59,060 nucleotides of DNA from JBDNIO01 sp041688215 (GTDB lineage: Bacteria; Pseudomonadota; Gammaproteobacteria; Nevskiales; Salinisphaeraceae), in NCBI GenBank assembly GCA_041688215.1, contig JBDNIO010000084.1, positions 1 through 59,060 of the forward strand. The letters are read 5' to 3'. The first letter of the stretch is position 1. Each line of letters begins with the position of its first letter. A model generated the notes under the pieces. It ran no database searches. It was not told the origin of the DNA and was given only the letters and a program-made list of their open reading frames with translations. Made by a program: the position numbers and the translations under genes. Of the stretch, positions 17,489 to 25,950 are shown in pieces.

Positions 17489-18567
17489 CGGATCTTCAAC
17501 GTAGACAAGCCAACCAGCACCAGCACCAGGGTGATGATCCAGAAACGCACGATGATTTTCGGCTCTGCCCAGCCTTTAAGCTCAAAATGATGATGCAGCG
17601 GCGCCATGCGGAACATGCGGCGTCCTGTCATCTTGAAAGTCGCGACCTGCAGAATCACCGAAACCGTTTCGGCGACAAAAATGCCGCCCATGACAAACAG
17701 CACCAGTTCCTGGCGCACCATTACGGCGACCACGCCCAGCGCCGCGCCGAGCGCGAGTGCGCCCACGTCGCCCATGAATACCTGCGCGGGGTAGGTATTG
17801 AACCAGAGAAAGCCCAGACCGGCGCCCGCAATCGCGGTGCAGAACACGGCCAATTCACCCACGCCGAGGATAAAATGAAAGCCCAGATAGCTGGAAAATT
17901 CAGTGTTGCCGGTTACGTAGGCAAAAATCGCCAAGGCCGAGCCCACCAGCACACAGGGCATGATGGCCAGACCATCCAGGCCGTCGGTCAGATTTACCGC
18001 GTTGCTGGTGCCGACCACCACCAGATACGTCCAGAGCACATAGCCAAAACCCAGCGGTATCGCCACGTTCTTGAGTATCGGGATTAGCACGCTGGTCTCG
18101 ACCGGCGAGGCCGCGCTGAAATATATGGCAAGCGCAGTCAGCAAACCGACGATTGTTTGCCAGAGATATTTACTGCGCGCCGGCAGCCCCTTTGAATTGC
18201 CGAATTTGAGCTTGCGGTAGTCATCAACAAACCCGATCAGGCCAAAGGCAGCCGTAACCAGCACCGCGATCCAGACGTAGTGGTTGCGGATATCAGCCCA
18301 CAACAGGGTGCTGACAATAACCGCCACTATGATCAACGCGCCGCCCATGGTGGGCGTGCCGGCCTTGATAAGATGGCTTTGCGGGCCATCATCGCGCACC
18401 TGCTGGCCGATCTGATGGAAGCTCAGCTTGCGGATCATCCAGGGGCCGACGACAAAGCTGAATATCATCGCCGTAAGCACGCTCAGGATGCTGCGGAAGG
18501 TTAAAAACTGAAATACGCGAAAGCCGCTGTAAATCGGTTCGAGCTGTTCGGCCAGATACATCAGCAT
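17485..18567 (-). CDS. mraY: Phospho-N-acetylmuramoyl-pentapeptide transferase MraY
   Basis: 360 residues with ten predicted membrane helices. MraY moves phospho-MurNAc-pentapeptide onto undecaprenyl phosphate to make lipid I. The family motifs GTPTMGG, NLTDGLDGLA and APLHHHFELKGW are all present, covering the catalytic aspartates and the histidine cluster. The start overlaps the end of murF by seven bases. Confidence 0.99.
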   Translation of the reverse strand: MLMYLAEQLEPIYSGFRVFQFLTFRSILSVLTAMIFSFVVGPWMIRKLSFHQIGQQVRDDGPQSHLIKAGTPTMGGALIIVAVIVSTLLWADIRNHYVWIAVLVTAAFGLIGFVDDYRKLKFGNSKGLPARSKYLWQTIVGLLTALAIYFSAASPVETSVLIPILKNVAIPLGFGYVLWTYLVVVGTSNAVNLTDGLDGLAIMPCVLVGSALAIFAYVTGNTEFSSYLGFHFILGVGELAVFCTAIAGAGLGFLWFNTYPAQVFMGDVGALALGAALGVVAVMVRQELVLFVMGGIFVAETVSVILQVATFKMTGRRMFRMAPLHHHFELKGWAEPKIIVRFWIITLVLVLVGLSTLKIR

Positions 18568-19925
18568 GCCTGGCCCTCCATCTCAGCGGTGGTTTCCAGC
18601 GCGCTCGCGACACGGTCCATACGCGCCGAACGCGAGCCTTTGACCAGCACCGTAACGCCCGGAATCAATTCGTCCTGCACCGCCTCGATCAACTTCGTCT
18701 GATCGGAAAAATGCTGCCCGCCCTCACCAAAACTGGCGATTGCGACGGCACTTAGCGGGCCCACTGCAAACATCCGCACCACACCGGCATCGCGCGCGGC
18801 ATGCCCAGCCCGGGCATGCGCGGCTTCAGCGTCCGCGCCCAGTTCGCCCATATCGCCCAGCACCAGCCAGCTTTCCCCCGAGTAATGGCCCAGGGTGTCA
18901 AGCGCCGCAGCCAGGGAGGCAGGATTGGCGTTATAGCTGTCATCGATAATGCGTGCGCCGATTGCCATGGTGCGTATTTGCAGCCGTCCGGAAACCGGTT
19001 TCATCTGCGCCAGGCCATAGGCAATCTCGGCCGCAGGCAAGTCCAGCGCGTAACATACCGCGCCCGCCGCCAGCGCGTTCATTACGTTATGCCGGCCGGT
19101 CAGCGGCAGCTCCACCGCAGCTTCCGCGCCCGGCACAAGCAGACGAAAACGCGTACTCGAACCATCGGATTCAATAGCCCGGGCGCTGACATCCGCGCCC
19201 ACATGCAAGCCGAAACGCAACTGGCGGCGGTCGCCCGCAAGTTCGGCCCATAAACCAGCGTATTCGTCATCCGCATTAATAATTGCGGTGCCGTCGGCTG
19301 CCAGATCGGCAAATAGCTCGCCCTTGGCGCGGGCAATGCCCTCGGGGCTGCCAAAACCCTCCAGATGTGCACTGCCCGCATTATTGATAACCGCCACCGC
19401 CGGCCGCGCCAGGCGATTCAGCAGAGCAATTTCTCCGGCGTGGCTGGCGCCCATTTCTATCACGGCGTAGTCGTGGTTCTGCCTGAGCTTGAGCAAGGTC
19501 AGCGGTACGCCGATGTGATTATTAAGATTGCCGTGTGTGGCCAACACGGCGTGCGTCTGGCCCAGGACGGCGGCAATCATTTCCTTGACGGTTGTCTTGC
19601 CGTTGCTACCGGTCACGCCGATTACCGGCAACTTGAAACGCGCACGCCATGCCGAGGCGCAGCGTTGTAAACCCAGCAAGCTGTCCTCGACCACAACCTG
19701 CGGCAAATCCACAGACTGGGGCGTATTTACCAGCGCGCCCGCCGCACCGAGCGTGGCTGCCTTGCGCAGGAATTCATGGCCATCGAAATTTTCACCGCGC
19801 AGCGCAACAAACAGATTGCCACGCCGCAGATCCCGGGTATCGGTACAAACGTCTGCAAATTCCGCATCCGCGCCCTGCAGCCGGCCTTCCAGGGTGCTCG
19901 CCAATTCTGAAAGCCTGAGTTTCAT
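18561..19925 (-). CDS. murF: MurF, UDP-MurNAc-tripeptide:D-Ala-D-Ala ligase
   Basis: 454 residues. MurF completes the muramyl pentapeptide by adding D-Ala-D-Ala. The P-loop GSNGKTT is at 106–112 and the C-terminal domain has IIDDSYNANPAS and LGDMGELG. It overlaps murE by an ATGA and mraY by seven bases. Confidence 0.98.
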   Translation of the reverse strand: MKLRLSELASTLEGRLQGADAEFADVCTDTRDLRRGNLFVALRGENFDGHEFLRKAATLGAAGALVNTPQSVDLPQVVVEDSLLGLQRCASAWRARFKLPVIGVTGSNGKTTVKEMIAAVLGQTHAVLATHGNLNNHIGVPLTLLKLRQNHDYAVIEMGASHAGEIALLNRLARPAVAVINNAGSAHLEGFGSPEGIARAKGELFADLAADGTAIINADDEYAGLWAELAGDRRQLRFGLHVGADVSARAIESDGSSTRFRLLVPGAEAAVELPLTGRHNVMNALAAGAVCYALDLPAAEIAYGLAQMKPVSGRLQIRTMAIGARIIDDSYNANPASLAAALDTLGHYSGESWLVLGDMGELGADAEAAHARAGHAARDAGVVRMFAVGPLSAVAIASFGEGGQHFSDQTKLIEAVQDELIPGVTVLVKGSRSARMDRVASALETTAEMEGQAC

Positions 19926-21430
19926 GCGGCCTCCAGCACGCGCCGTGCGGCTTCGCGATCATCAAAATCGCGGCGCTCGTTGCCGATGATCTGATAGGTT
20001 TCATGGCCTTTGCCGGCAATCAGCACCGCGTCGCCGGGGCCGGCCGCATCAATCGCCTGGGCAATCGCCCTGGCGCGGTCATGTTCTACCGTGGCCGATG
20101 TTTCGCTGGGTAAGCCGGAGAGAATATCGGCCACTATCCTGACCGGGTCTTCGCCGCGGGGGTTGTCGTCGGTAATCCAGAGCGCGTCGGCCTGCTTAGC
20201 CGCGGCCGCGGCCATCAACGGGCGTTTACCCGTATCGCGCTCGCCGCCACAACCGAATACACAGAAAATCCGTCCGCTGGCATGCTCGCAAACCGCGCGC
20301 AAGGCCTGCTCCAGGGCACCGGGCGTATGCGCGTAATCCACCACGACCAGCGGTCGTCCGGGCACGGCATCGACCAGCTGCATGCGGCCAGGCACGGTTA
20401 CCACCTTGCACAGGGCAGCGGCGGCGGCGTCTGGTTGTATACCGCGCAACAGCAAAACCGCCAATGCTGCCAGCAGGTTATAGGCGTTAAAGCGGCCCAG
20501 CAGGGGGCTTTCGATGCGTAATTCGCCCCAACTGCTGTCTATATTAAGTGCCAGCCCCTGGGGCTGCGCCAATACTTCGCGTGCGACCACGTGCCGGGCT
20601 TGCGCGGGGATGCACGGCGAATCCAGGCCATAGGCCACGGCATCCACACCGGGTGCCAGCGCGTGCAACCAGCGCGCACCGTACTCATCATCCACATTCA
20701 ACACGGCGGCCTTGAGATTGGCGCCTTCGAACAGGCGATGCTTGGCCGCGATATAAGCTTCCAGACTGGCGTGGTAATCCAGATGATCGCGGCCGATGTT
20801 GGTGAGCACGGCCACGTCAAAGCCCAGCCCGTCGACACGCCCCTGGTCAAGCGCATGCGAGGACACTTCCAGCGCCACGCTCTTGGCCTGCGCATCGCGC
20901 AGGCGCGCCAGCCAGGTTTGCAGAGTGACGGCATCAGGCGTGGTATGGGTTGCCGGCGCCAGGTCAGGTAACAAGCCATAACCCAGGGTTCCCATATAGC
21001 CGCAGGGCTGGCCCAGCAACGCACAGGCTTGCGCGAGCACGTGCGCGCAGGAGGTTTTGCCGTCGGTTCCGGTAATGCCGATCAAGCTCAGATCGGCGGC
21101 CGGGTGGTCGTAAAACCGGGCAGCGATCTCTCCCAGATGACGATGCAGTTCGGGAACACGCAGGTTCGCCACATCCAGCTCGGGCGGTGTTTGCGCATCC
21201 CAGGCCACCGCCGCGGCACCGCGCGCCAGTGCCTCGTCGACAAAATCCAGGCCATGGTTGTGGCCCCCGGCGCAGGCCAGAAACAGATTACCGGCGCGTA
21301 TACGCCGGCTGTCGGTTTCCACGCCGCTGATTTGAACATCAGGTATCACGTCGCGGGTTAGCGCCTGCAACAAGTCCGCGAGCGGCTTGGCCCGAGTCAT
21401 GGCACTGCTCTGGATTTCGCAGACGCTCAC
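19922..21430 (-). CDS. murE: MurE, UDP-MurNAc-dipeptide:meso-diaminopimelate ligase
   Basis: 502 residues. MurE adds the third residue of the stem peptide. The ATP loop GTDGKTS is at 121–127. The motif DNPRGED in the C-terminal domain is the DNPR signature of meso-diaminopimelate-adding enzymes, which fits a Gram-negative wall. I used the start that overlaps the ftsI stop (ATGA); the ATG ten codons further in (MTRAKP) is also plausible. Confidence 0.97.
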   Translation of the reverse strand: MSVCEIQSSAMTRAKPLADLLQALTRDVIPDVQISGVETDSRRIRAGNLFLACAGGHNHGLDFVDEALARGAAAVAWDAQTPPELDVANLRVPELHRHLGEIAARFYDHPAADLSLIGITGTDGKTSCAHVLAQACALLGQPCGYMGTLGYGLLPDLAPATHTTPDAVTLQTWLARLRDAQAKSVALEVSSHALDQGRVDGLGFDVAVLTNIGRDHLDYHASLEAYIAAKHRLFEGANLKAAVLNVDDEYGARWLHALAPGVDAVAYGLDSPCIPAQARHVVAREVLAQPQGLALNIDSSWGELRIESPLLGRFNAYNLLAALAVLLLRGIQPDAAAAALCKVVTVPGRMQLVDAVPGRPLVVVDYAHTPGALEQALRAVCEHASGRIFCVFGCGGERDTGKRPLMAAAAAKQADALWITDDNPRGEDPVRIVADILSGLPSETSATVEHDRARAIAQAIDAAGPGDAVLIAGKGHETYQIIGNERRDFDDREAARRVLEAA

Positions 21431-23178
21431 GAATGCTCTCCCGACTCGGCGCCGGCGTCCGCGGTAAAGGTGGCGGGGTCGTCTGGCGGCACGCGCAGCA
21501 TGCGCACGGCCTCATGCATGATGTTGGAAAAAACCGGGGCTGAAACCGCGCCGCCGTAGTAGGCGTCCGCGGTAGGCTCGTCAATCATCACCAGACCCAC
21601 CACACGCGGGTGATCGGCCGGCACCATACCTACAAACAAGGCCTGGTGGCGCTTGCTGTTATAACCATCTCCATCGACCTTGCGCACGGTGCCCGTCTTG
21701 CCGGCCACCTGGTAGCCGCGTATGGCCGCCTGGGTCGCGGTGCCTTCGGGGGTGACCACGCCTTGCAGTAATTCCCGCATGTTGCGCGCGGTTTCCGGGG
21801 AAACAATCTGCTGCGGTTCCAGCACCGCACCGCCAAGGTCGCCCTGGACCAGACGCAGATCGTGCAGCCGCCCGTTGTCCGCCAGCACAGCGTGCGCGCG
21901 GGCGAGCTGTAACGCGGTAACGGAGACACCGTAACCATAGGCCGCAGTTGCGGTTTCGACTTCGCCCCAGCGGAAATAATCGCGCAACACGCCGGCGCGC
22001 TCGCCCGGAAAACGCGAGCCGGTGGCCTGACCAAAGCCGAAATCCTGATATACCTGCCAGACGCGTTCCGCACCGAGCTTGAGCCCAACTTTAGCGGCAC
22101 CCACATTGCTGGATTTAGTCAGCAGGCGCTGAAAATCTACCGGCCCGTAGTCTCGGAAATCGTGCACGGTCAGATTCCGGCCCACACGCATGACGCCGCC
22201 TTCGGTATCTATCACCGAATCGCGCGTATACAGGCCCGAATCGAGTGCCCGCGCCAGTAGCAGCGGTTTCATGGTGGAGCCGGGCTCGAACAAGTCGGTT
22301 ACTGCGCGATGGCGCAGGCCAGCCTTGGTAATGGAATCGCGATTATTCGGGTTGAAGCTTGGATAAGAGGCCAGAGCCAATAATTCGCCGGTGGCCGGGT
22401 CGAGCAGGACCACCACACCGGCGCGGGCCCGGTTTTGTACTACGGCGGATTTGAGTTCGCGATAGGCCAGATACTGCAAGCGCAGGTCTATGGTCAGCTG
22501 GATGTCCTCTCCAGCCCGCGGCGCAGTGAACTGGGCCAGATCTTCGGCCACCCGGCCCAGGCGATCCTTGATGACGCGCCGGCTGCCGGACTCGCCGTGC
22601 AGGCTTTCGTCCAGCGCCAGCTCCATGCCTTCCTGGCCGCGGCCGTCGATGTTGGTCAGCCCAACGAGTTGCGCAGCCGCCTCGCCCGCGGGGTAGTAGC
22701 GTTTGTATTCTCGCTGCAAAAACACCCCGGGTGCGCCAAGATTCATCACCTTACGCGCCTGACTCGGGCTGAGCTGGCGGCGCAGGTACAGGAACTGGCG
22801 CCCGCGATACTCGTTCAGACGTGTGCGCAAATCCGCGGCGCTCATCTCCAGTTGTTTGGCCAGCGGCGCAATGGATTGCGGCGATTCCAGCAGGGCGGCC
22901 GGTACGGTCCAGACGGATTCTGTCGGCGCCGACAACGCCAGCGGCTCGCCGTTGCGGTCACGAATCGCGCCCCGGCCTGCGGGTACGCTAACGGTACGCA
23001 AATGCCGCTTGTCGCCCTCGGATGTTAGAAACTCATTGTCGAGCACCTGCAGCTCGAACGCGCGGGCACATAGCACCACGGCGAAAATGCCGAACGCGGC
23101 GAGCGCGAAATGCGCCCGCCACATGGGTGGCGGGTCCAGTTTTATATTCGGGCGCCGGCGACGAGGAGACGGGCTCAT
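21427..23178 (-). CDS. ftsI: Penicillin-binding protein 3 (FtsI), septal transpeptidase
   Basis: 583 residues. FtsI is the class B PBP that cross-links septal peptidoglycan and pairs with FtsW. A basic N-terminal tail leads into one membrane helix (about 20–40). The transpeptidase motifs are intact: STMK with Ser301 as nucleophile, SSN at 356–358, and KTGT at 494–497. It overlaps ftsL by ATGA. Confidence 0.98.
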   Translation of the reverse strand: MSPSPRRRRPNIKLDPPPMWRAHFALAAFGIFAVVLCARAFELQVLDNEFLTSEGDKRHLRTVSVPAGRGAIRDRNGEPLALSAPTESVWTVPAALLESPQSIAPLAKQLEMSAADLRTRLNEYRGRQFLYLRRQLSPSQARKVMNLGAPGVFLQREYKRYYPAGEAAAQLVGLTNIDGRGQEGMELALDESLHGESGSRRVIKDRLGRVAEDLAQFTAPRAGEDIQLTIDLRLQYLAYRELKSAVVQNRARAGVVVLLDPATGELLALASYPSFNPNNRDSITKAGLRHRAVTDLFEPGSTMKPLLLARALDSGLYTRDSVIDTEGGVMRVGRNLTVHDFRDYGPVDFQRLLTKSSNVGAAKVGLKLGAERVWQVYQDFGFGQATGSRFPGERAGVLRDYFRWGEVETATAAYGYGVSVTALQLARAHAVLADNGRLHDLRLVQGDLGGAVLEPQQIVSPETARNMRELLQGVVTPEGTATQAAIRGYQVAGKTGTVRKVDGDGYNSKRHQALFVGMVPADHPRVVGLVMIDEPTADAYYGGAVSAPVFSNIMHEAVRMLRVPPDDPATFTADAGAESGEHS

Positions 23179-23441
23179 TGCGCCACCCCCAACACGGTGT
23201 AGGCTTTGGGTTGGACCATATTCAGGCGCTCGTGCGCCAGCCGGCCTACGCGGTCAGGGTTTGCCCAGGCGCTTTCTTCCAGTTGCAGTTGCGCCCATTC
23301 GGTTTTCAAGCGGTCGCGCTCGACGCGCAGGGTCTGCAGGTCGCCCTGCAAGCCGCGCGATTCGTGCTTGGCCTGCACTACAGCCACGGCGGCGAGCATG
23401 TTGACCACCAGCAATATCAACAGTGTCAATGCCGAGCGCAT
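23175..23441 (-). CDS. ftsL: Cell division protein FtsL
   Basis: 88 residues: a very short N-terminus, one membrane helix (about 3–22) and a periplasmic coiled coil with regular hydrophobic spacing. FtsL joins FtsB and FtsQ in the divisome. The call rests on size, topology and its fixed place between rsmH and ftsI, since the sequence itself is poorly conserved. It overlaps the rsmH stop by one base (TAATG). Confidence 0.93.
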   Translation of the reverse strand: MRSALTLLILLVVNMLAAVAVVQAKHESRGLQGDLQTLRVERDRLKTEWAQLQLEESAWANPDRVGRLAHERLNMVQPKAYTVLGVAQ

Positions 23442-24406
23442 TATGCCGGCACCGCGTGCGGGGTTCGTTCGGCCACACGCATAACGGCACTGCGAGCGCG
23501 TGGATTAAGCTCAAGTTCGTCAGCATCTGCATATTGCGGCTTGCCGACGAGCGCTAGTAATGGCTTGGCCTGCGGCGCCATGGGTACGGGCGGCGGCTCG
23601 GGTTGCGCCTGTGCACGCATGAAGCGTTTCACAATGCGGTCTTCCAGCGAATGGAAGCTGATTACAACGAGGCGCCCACCGGGCGCCAGGGCAGCAAGGC
23701 TCTGTTCGAGCACCTGGCGCAGGTCCACCAGCTCATCATTTATATATATACGCAAGGCCTGAAAGCTGCGCGTGGCGGGATGAATACGCGAGGTCGCTGC
23801 GATGCGCCGCGGGATACAGGCACTGATAATTTCTGCCAGGCGGTCGGTTGTTGTTACCGGCGCTTCGGCTACCGCGCTGACTATTGCGCGGGCGATGCGC
23901 TTTGCGAACGGCTCTTCACCGTAATTTTTCAGTACAGTCGCAATCTCTGACTCGTCGGCGCTTGTCAGCCACTCGGCAACGCTAACGCCGGTTTGCGGGT
24001 CCATGCGCATATCCAGGGGGCCAGGACGCGAGAATGAAAACCCGCGCTCGGCGGTTTCAAGCTGCGGCGAGGACACGCCCAGGTCCAGCAGCAGGCCGTC
24101 AATACACCCGCGCGCATCTTCATTTACGAGCGCCGTGTTTAACTGCGAAAAACTTGCACGTTCGATGCGAAAACGCGGCTCACCAGCCCAGGCTTGCCAG
24201 CCATGCGCACAGGCGTCGGGGTCCTTGTCGAATGCCAGCAACCGGCCGCCTGCGCCTAGATGCGCCAGGATAGCGGCGCTATGGCCGCCGCGGCCGTAGG
24301 TGCCGTCCACGTAAAAACCATCCGCGCGAACCATCAGCCCGGCGAGGGCCGCATCCAACAGCACCGGCTTGTGTTCAGTTGGTTTCAAGCGCCACGCCCG
24401 CCTCAT
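23441..24406 (-). CDS. rsmH: 16S rRNA m4C1402 methyltransferase RsmH
   Basis: 321 residues. RsmH adds the N4 methyl group to C1402 of 16S rRNA in the decoding centre; rsmI, also in this window, adds the 2'-O-methyl to the same base. The SAM-binding motif YVDGTYGRGGHS lies at about 32–43, and the motifs LLLDLGVSSPQL and VISFHSLEDRIVKR are present. It lies just downstream of mraZ. Confidence 0.98.
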   Translation of the reverse strand: MRRAWRLKPTEHKPVLLDAALAGLMVRADGFYVDGTYGRGGHSAAILAHLGAGGRLLAFDKDPDACAHGWQAWAGEPRFRIERASFSQLNTALVNEDARGCIDGLLLDLGVSSPQLETAERGFSFSRPGPLDMRMDPQTGVSVAEWLTSADESEIATVLKNYGEEPFAKRIARAIVSAVAEAPVTTTDRLAEIISACIPRRIAATSRIHPATRSFQALRIYINDELVDLRQVLEQSLAALAPGGRLVVISFHSLEDRIVKRFMRAQAQPEPPPVPMAPQAKPLLALVGKPQYADADELELNPRARSAVMRVAERTPHAVPA

Positions 24407-24445
24407 TTCCGGGAACCTATAAAAAATTCAGATGGTGAGGAACAA

Positions 24446-24907
24446 TCACAACGGCACATCTTTCAGCGCCTCGGGCATTTCGCCCAGCGCCGCCTGCGCC
24501 GCCAGCGCCTGGCCAAAATCTTCCTGCCCGGCCTGCCACTTGGTCTCGCTCCACAACTCAAACGCATGCCCCATGCCCGCAAGCATGGATTTACTCTCCA
24601 GCTCAGCATGTGAGCGCAAGTTGGCAGGCAGCAAAATGCGCCCCTGCCGGTCCATTTCCACGTCGCGGGCATTACCGATCAGGAAGCGTTGAATGCTTCG
24701 CACCTTGGTGTCGAAACCGCCTTTGCTGAGCAACTCCTGCTCAAGCACCTGGAACCGATCCTGCGGATAGATCAACAGGAAACCATCCCAGTGCGGCGTT
24801 ACCACCATGCGACCACCGCAGGCGTCTACCAGCGCCTGGCGATACGCCGCTGGAATCGCTACGCGACCCTTGGCATCGACGGTGACCGAATGAGAACCCC
24901 TGAACAC
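24446..24907 (-). CDS. mraZ: MraZ, transcriptional regulator of the dcw cluster
   Basis: 153 residues from a GTG start at 24907, which gives the canonical beginning MFRGSHSVTVDAKGR. A GGGAGG ribosome site lies nine bases upstream. A TTG start seven codons further upstream would overlap that site and is rejected. Two SpoVT/AbrB-type DNA-binding repeats are visible (VDAKGRVAIPAAYR and MDRQGRILLPANLR). MraZ represses its own operon in E. coli by binding direct repeats, and matching 10-bp repeats lie immediately upstream here. Confidence 0.96.
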   Translation of the reverse strand: MFRGSHSVTVDAKGRVAIPAAYRQALVDACGGRMVVTPHWDGFLLIYPQDRFQVLEQELLSKGGFDTKVRSIQRFLIGNARDVEMDRQGRILLPANLRSHAELESKSMLAGMGHAFELWSETKWQAGQEDFGQALAAQAALGEMPEALKDVPL

Positions 24908-24930
24908 AGATGGCGCCTCCCTGAACAAAT

Positions 24931-24960
24931 ACCACTTCTACCCACTTTTTTCCCTTCCTC
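24931..24960 (-). promoter_or_regulatory. Probable MraZ operator: three 10-bp direct repeats
   Basis: On the plus strand three units in exact 10-base register read ACCACTTCTA, CCCACTTTTT and TCCCTTCCTC. On the minus strand these give TGGT, TGGG and GGGA boxes spaced like known MraZ sites (TGGG repeats with 10-bp period). They sit between the −10 element and the mraZ start. Confidence 0.65.
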
Positions 24961-24963
24961 GCC

Positions 24964-24993
24964 ACTATAGGCATTGTTGCGCTTTGATGTCAA
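24964..24993 (-). promoter_or_regulatory. Promoter of the dcw cluster
   Basis: A perfect −35 TTGACA (24988–24993) and a −10 TATAGT (24964–24969) are separated by 18 bases. This is the strongest sigma-70 promoter match I found and it heads the mraZ-to-ftsZ operon. Confidence 0.8.
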
Positions 24994-25408
24994 GCAAAAA
25001 TACCGGGCTAAATCTGTGCAATTTTGTTTTGAAACAGCAGCTTAGGCGAGCTTCTTTTTAGCTGAAACAGCATTCGTCAAATTGCAGTGAATACAATCAT
25101 TTAGGCCATACTTATGAAGCGGTACATAACGCATAGGAATTACGCCGGCACGCACCAGCGTGGTGCGAAGTGGGGGGATTTCTATTCAGTCCCGCTTGAT
25201 AAACGTGCGATCTGCGCACTTTTATGGGGGAGCCGGGGCATGTTTCGGCCCACTTTGGCAGTTATGCAAAGACGGGTTCAGGGCCTGCGGCCCACGTTGG
25301 AAACAGCTTCAAGAGTTGAGCTTTAGGGGTTACAACTCTTAACCCCTCATTCGGTTTTCGCTTCGCTCATCTCGCTGCACTCGCCCCAGAGGGGAGAAAG
25401 GGGTGGGT
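24994..25408. other. Gene-free region between the dcw promoter and rnpB
   Basis: About 415 bases with no convincing gene. A 70-codon frame (25114–25326, plus) has no family resemblance and no ribosome site. The segment 25311–25347 holds two interleaved inverted repeats: AAGAGTTG/CAACTCTT and AGGGGTT/AACCCCT. Confidence 0.5.
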
Positions 25409-25428
25409 GCGGCGCCTTGCGGCGCCGC
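25409..25428 (-). terminator. GC hairpin after rnpB
   Basis: The minus strand reads GCGGCGCC-GCAA-GGCGCCGC: an 8-bp stem with a GNRA-type loop, about 13 bases past the mature 3' end of RNase P RNA. The tail is C-rich, with only TTT further on, so termination strength is uncertain. Confidence 0.45.
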
Positions 25429-25441
25429 TATTAGTTATGGG

Positions 25442-25788
25442 GGAGTTGGCCTGTAAGCCGGGTTCTGTCGAGAACAGCCATTCATCTGGGTCACGCGTCG
25501 CCGCGTGCCTCAAGCGACCTACCCGGGCGCTGTGCGGGCCGCACATTGCGCCCCTATTCGGTCTTGCTCCGGGTGGGGTTTACCCTGCCACGGCCGTTGC
25601 CGGCACGCGCGGTGCGCTCTTACCGCACCATTGCAACCTTACCTGTGCCCTTGCGGGCCATTGGCGGTATATTTTCTGTGGCACTTTCCGTGGGCTCGCG
25701 CCCCCCAGGGGTTACCTGGCACCCTGCCCTGTGGAGCCCGGACTTTCCTCCGTGCATTAATATGCAAGGCGACTGTTCGGCCAACTCC
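25442..25788 (-). ncRNA. rnpB: RNase P RNA (type A)
   Basis: About 347 bases on the minus strand. The 5' end pairs with the 3' end (GGAGTTGG... with ...CCAACTCC). The diagnostic segment GAGGAAAGTCCGGGC, the internal ACAGGGCAG region and the 3' motif ACAGAACCCGGCTTA are all present. RNase P RNA is the catalytic part of the enzyme that trims tRNA 5' leaders. Between mraZ and rsmI it is in the same place as in pseudomonads. A TATAAT box sits 7 bases before the inferred start. Confidence 0.97.
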
Positions 25789-25795
25789 GTAGCGG

Positions 25796-25801
25796 ATTAT
25801 A
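25796..25801 (-). promoter_or_regulatory. −10 element of rnpB
   Basis: A consensus TATAAT on the minus strand lies 7–8 bases before the first base of RNase P RNA. The −35 region has no good match. Confidence 0.65.
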
Positions 25802-25950
25802 CACTCGATCGTGCATCCGCCCGCGTGGATGACGCGTCAAATAGAATGATTTTATCTAAAACCCGTTCACCCGGACGTTTAAGACGTGCTAGTTTACGCG
25901 TCTCGCACAAACGCGATCCGTTATCGTTATCTCTTCAGGAGAAGCCCAAA

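Noticed and set aside
25114..25326. 70-codon plus-strand frame between mraZ and rnpB
   Set aside because: No ribosome site, no recognisable motif, and unusual composition for the neighbourhood.
25311..25347. H-type pseudoknot
   Set aside because: The third loop would have zero bases across an 8-bp stem, which is sterically impossible; only alternative stems are feasible.
25546..25950. Upstream extension of the DUF4331 frame
   Set aside because: This part lies over RNase P RNA and has no secretion signal. The signal peptide and ribosome site point to the ATG at 25951.
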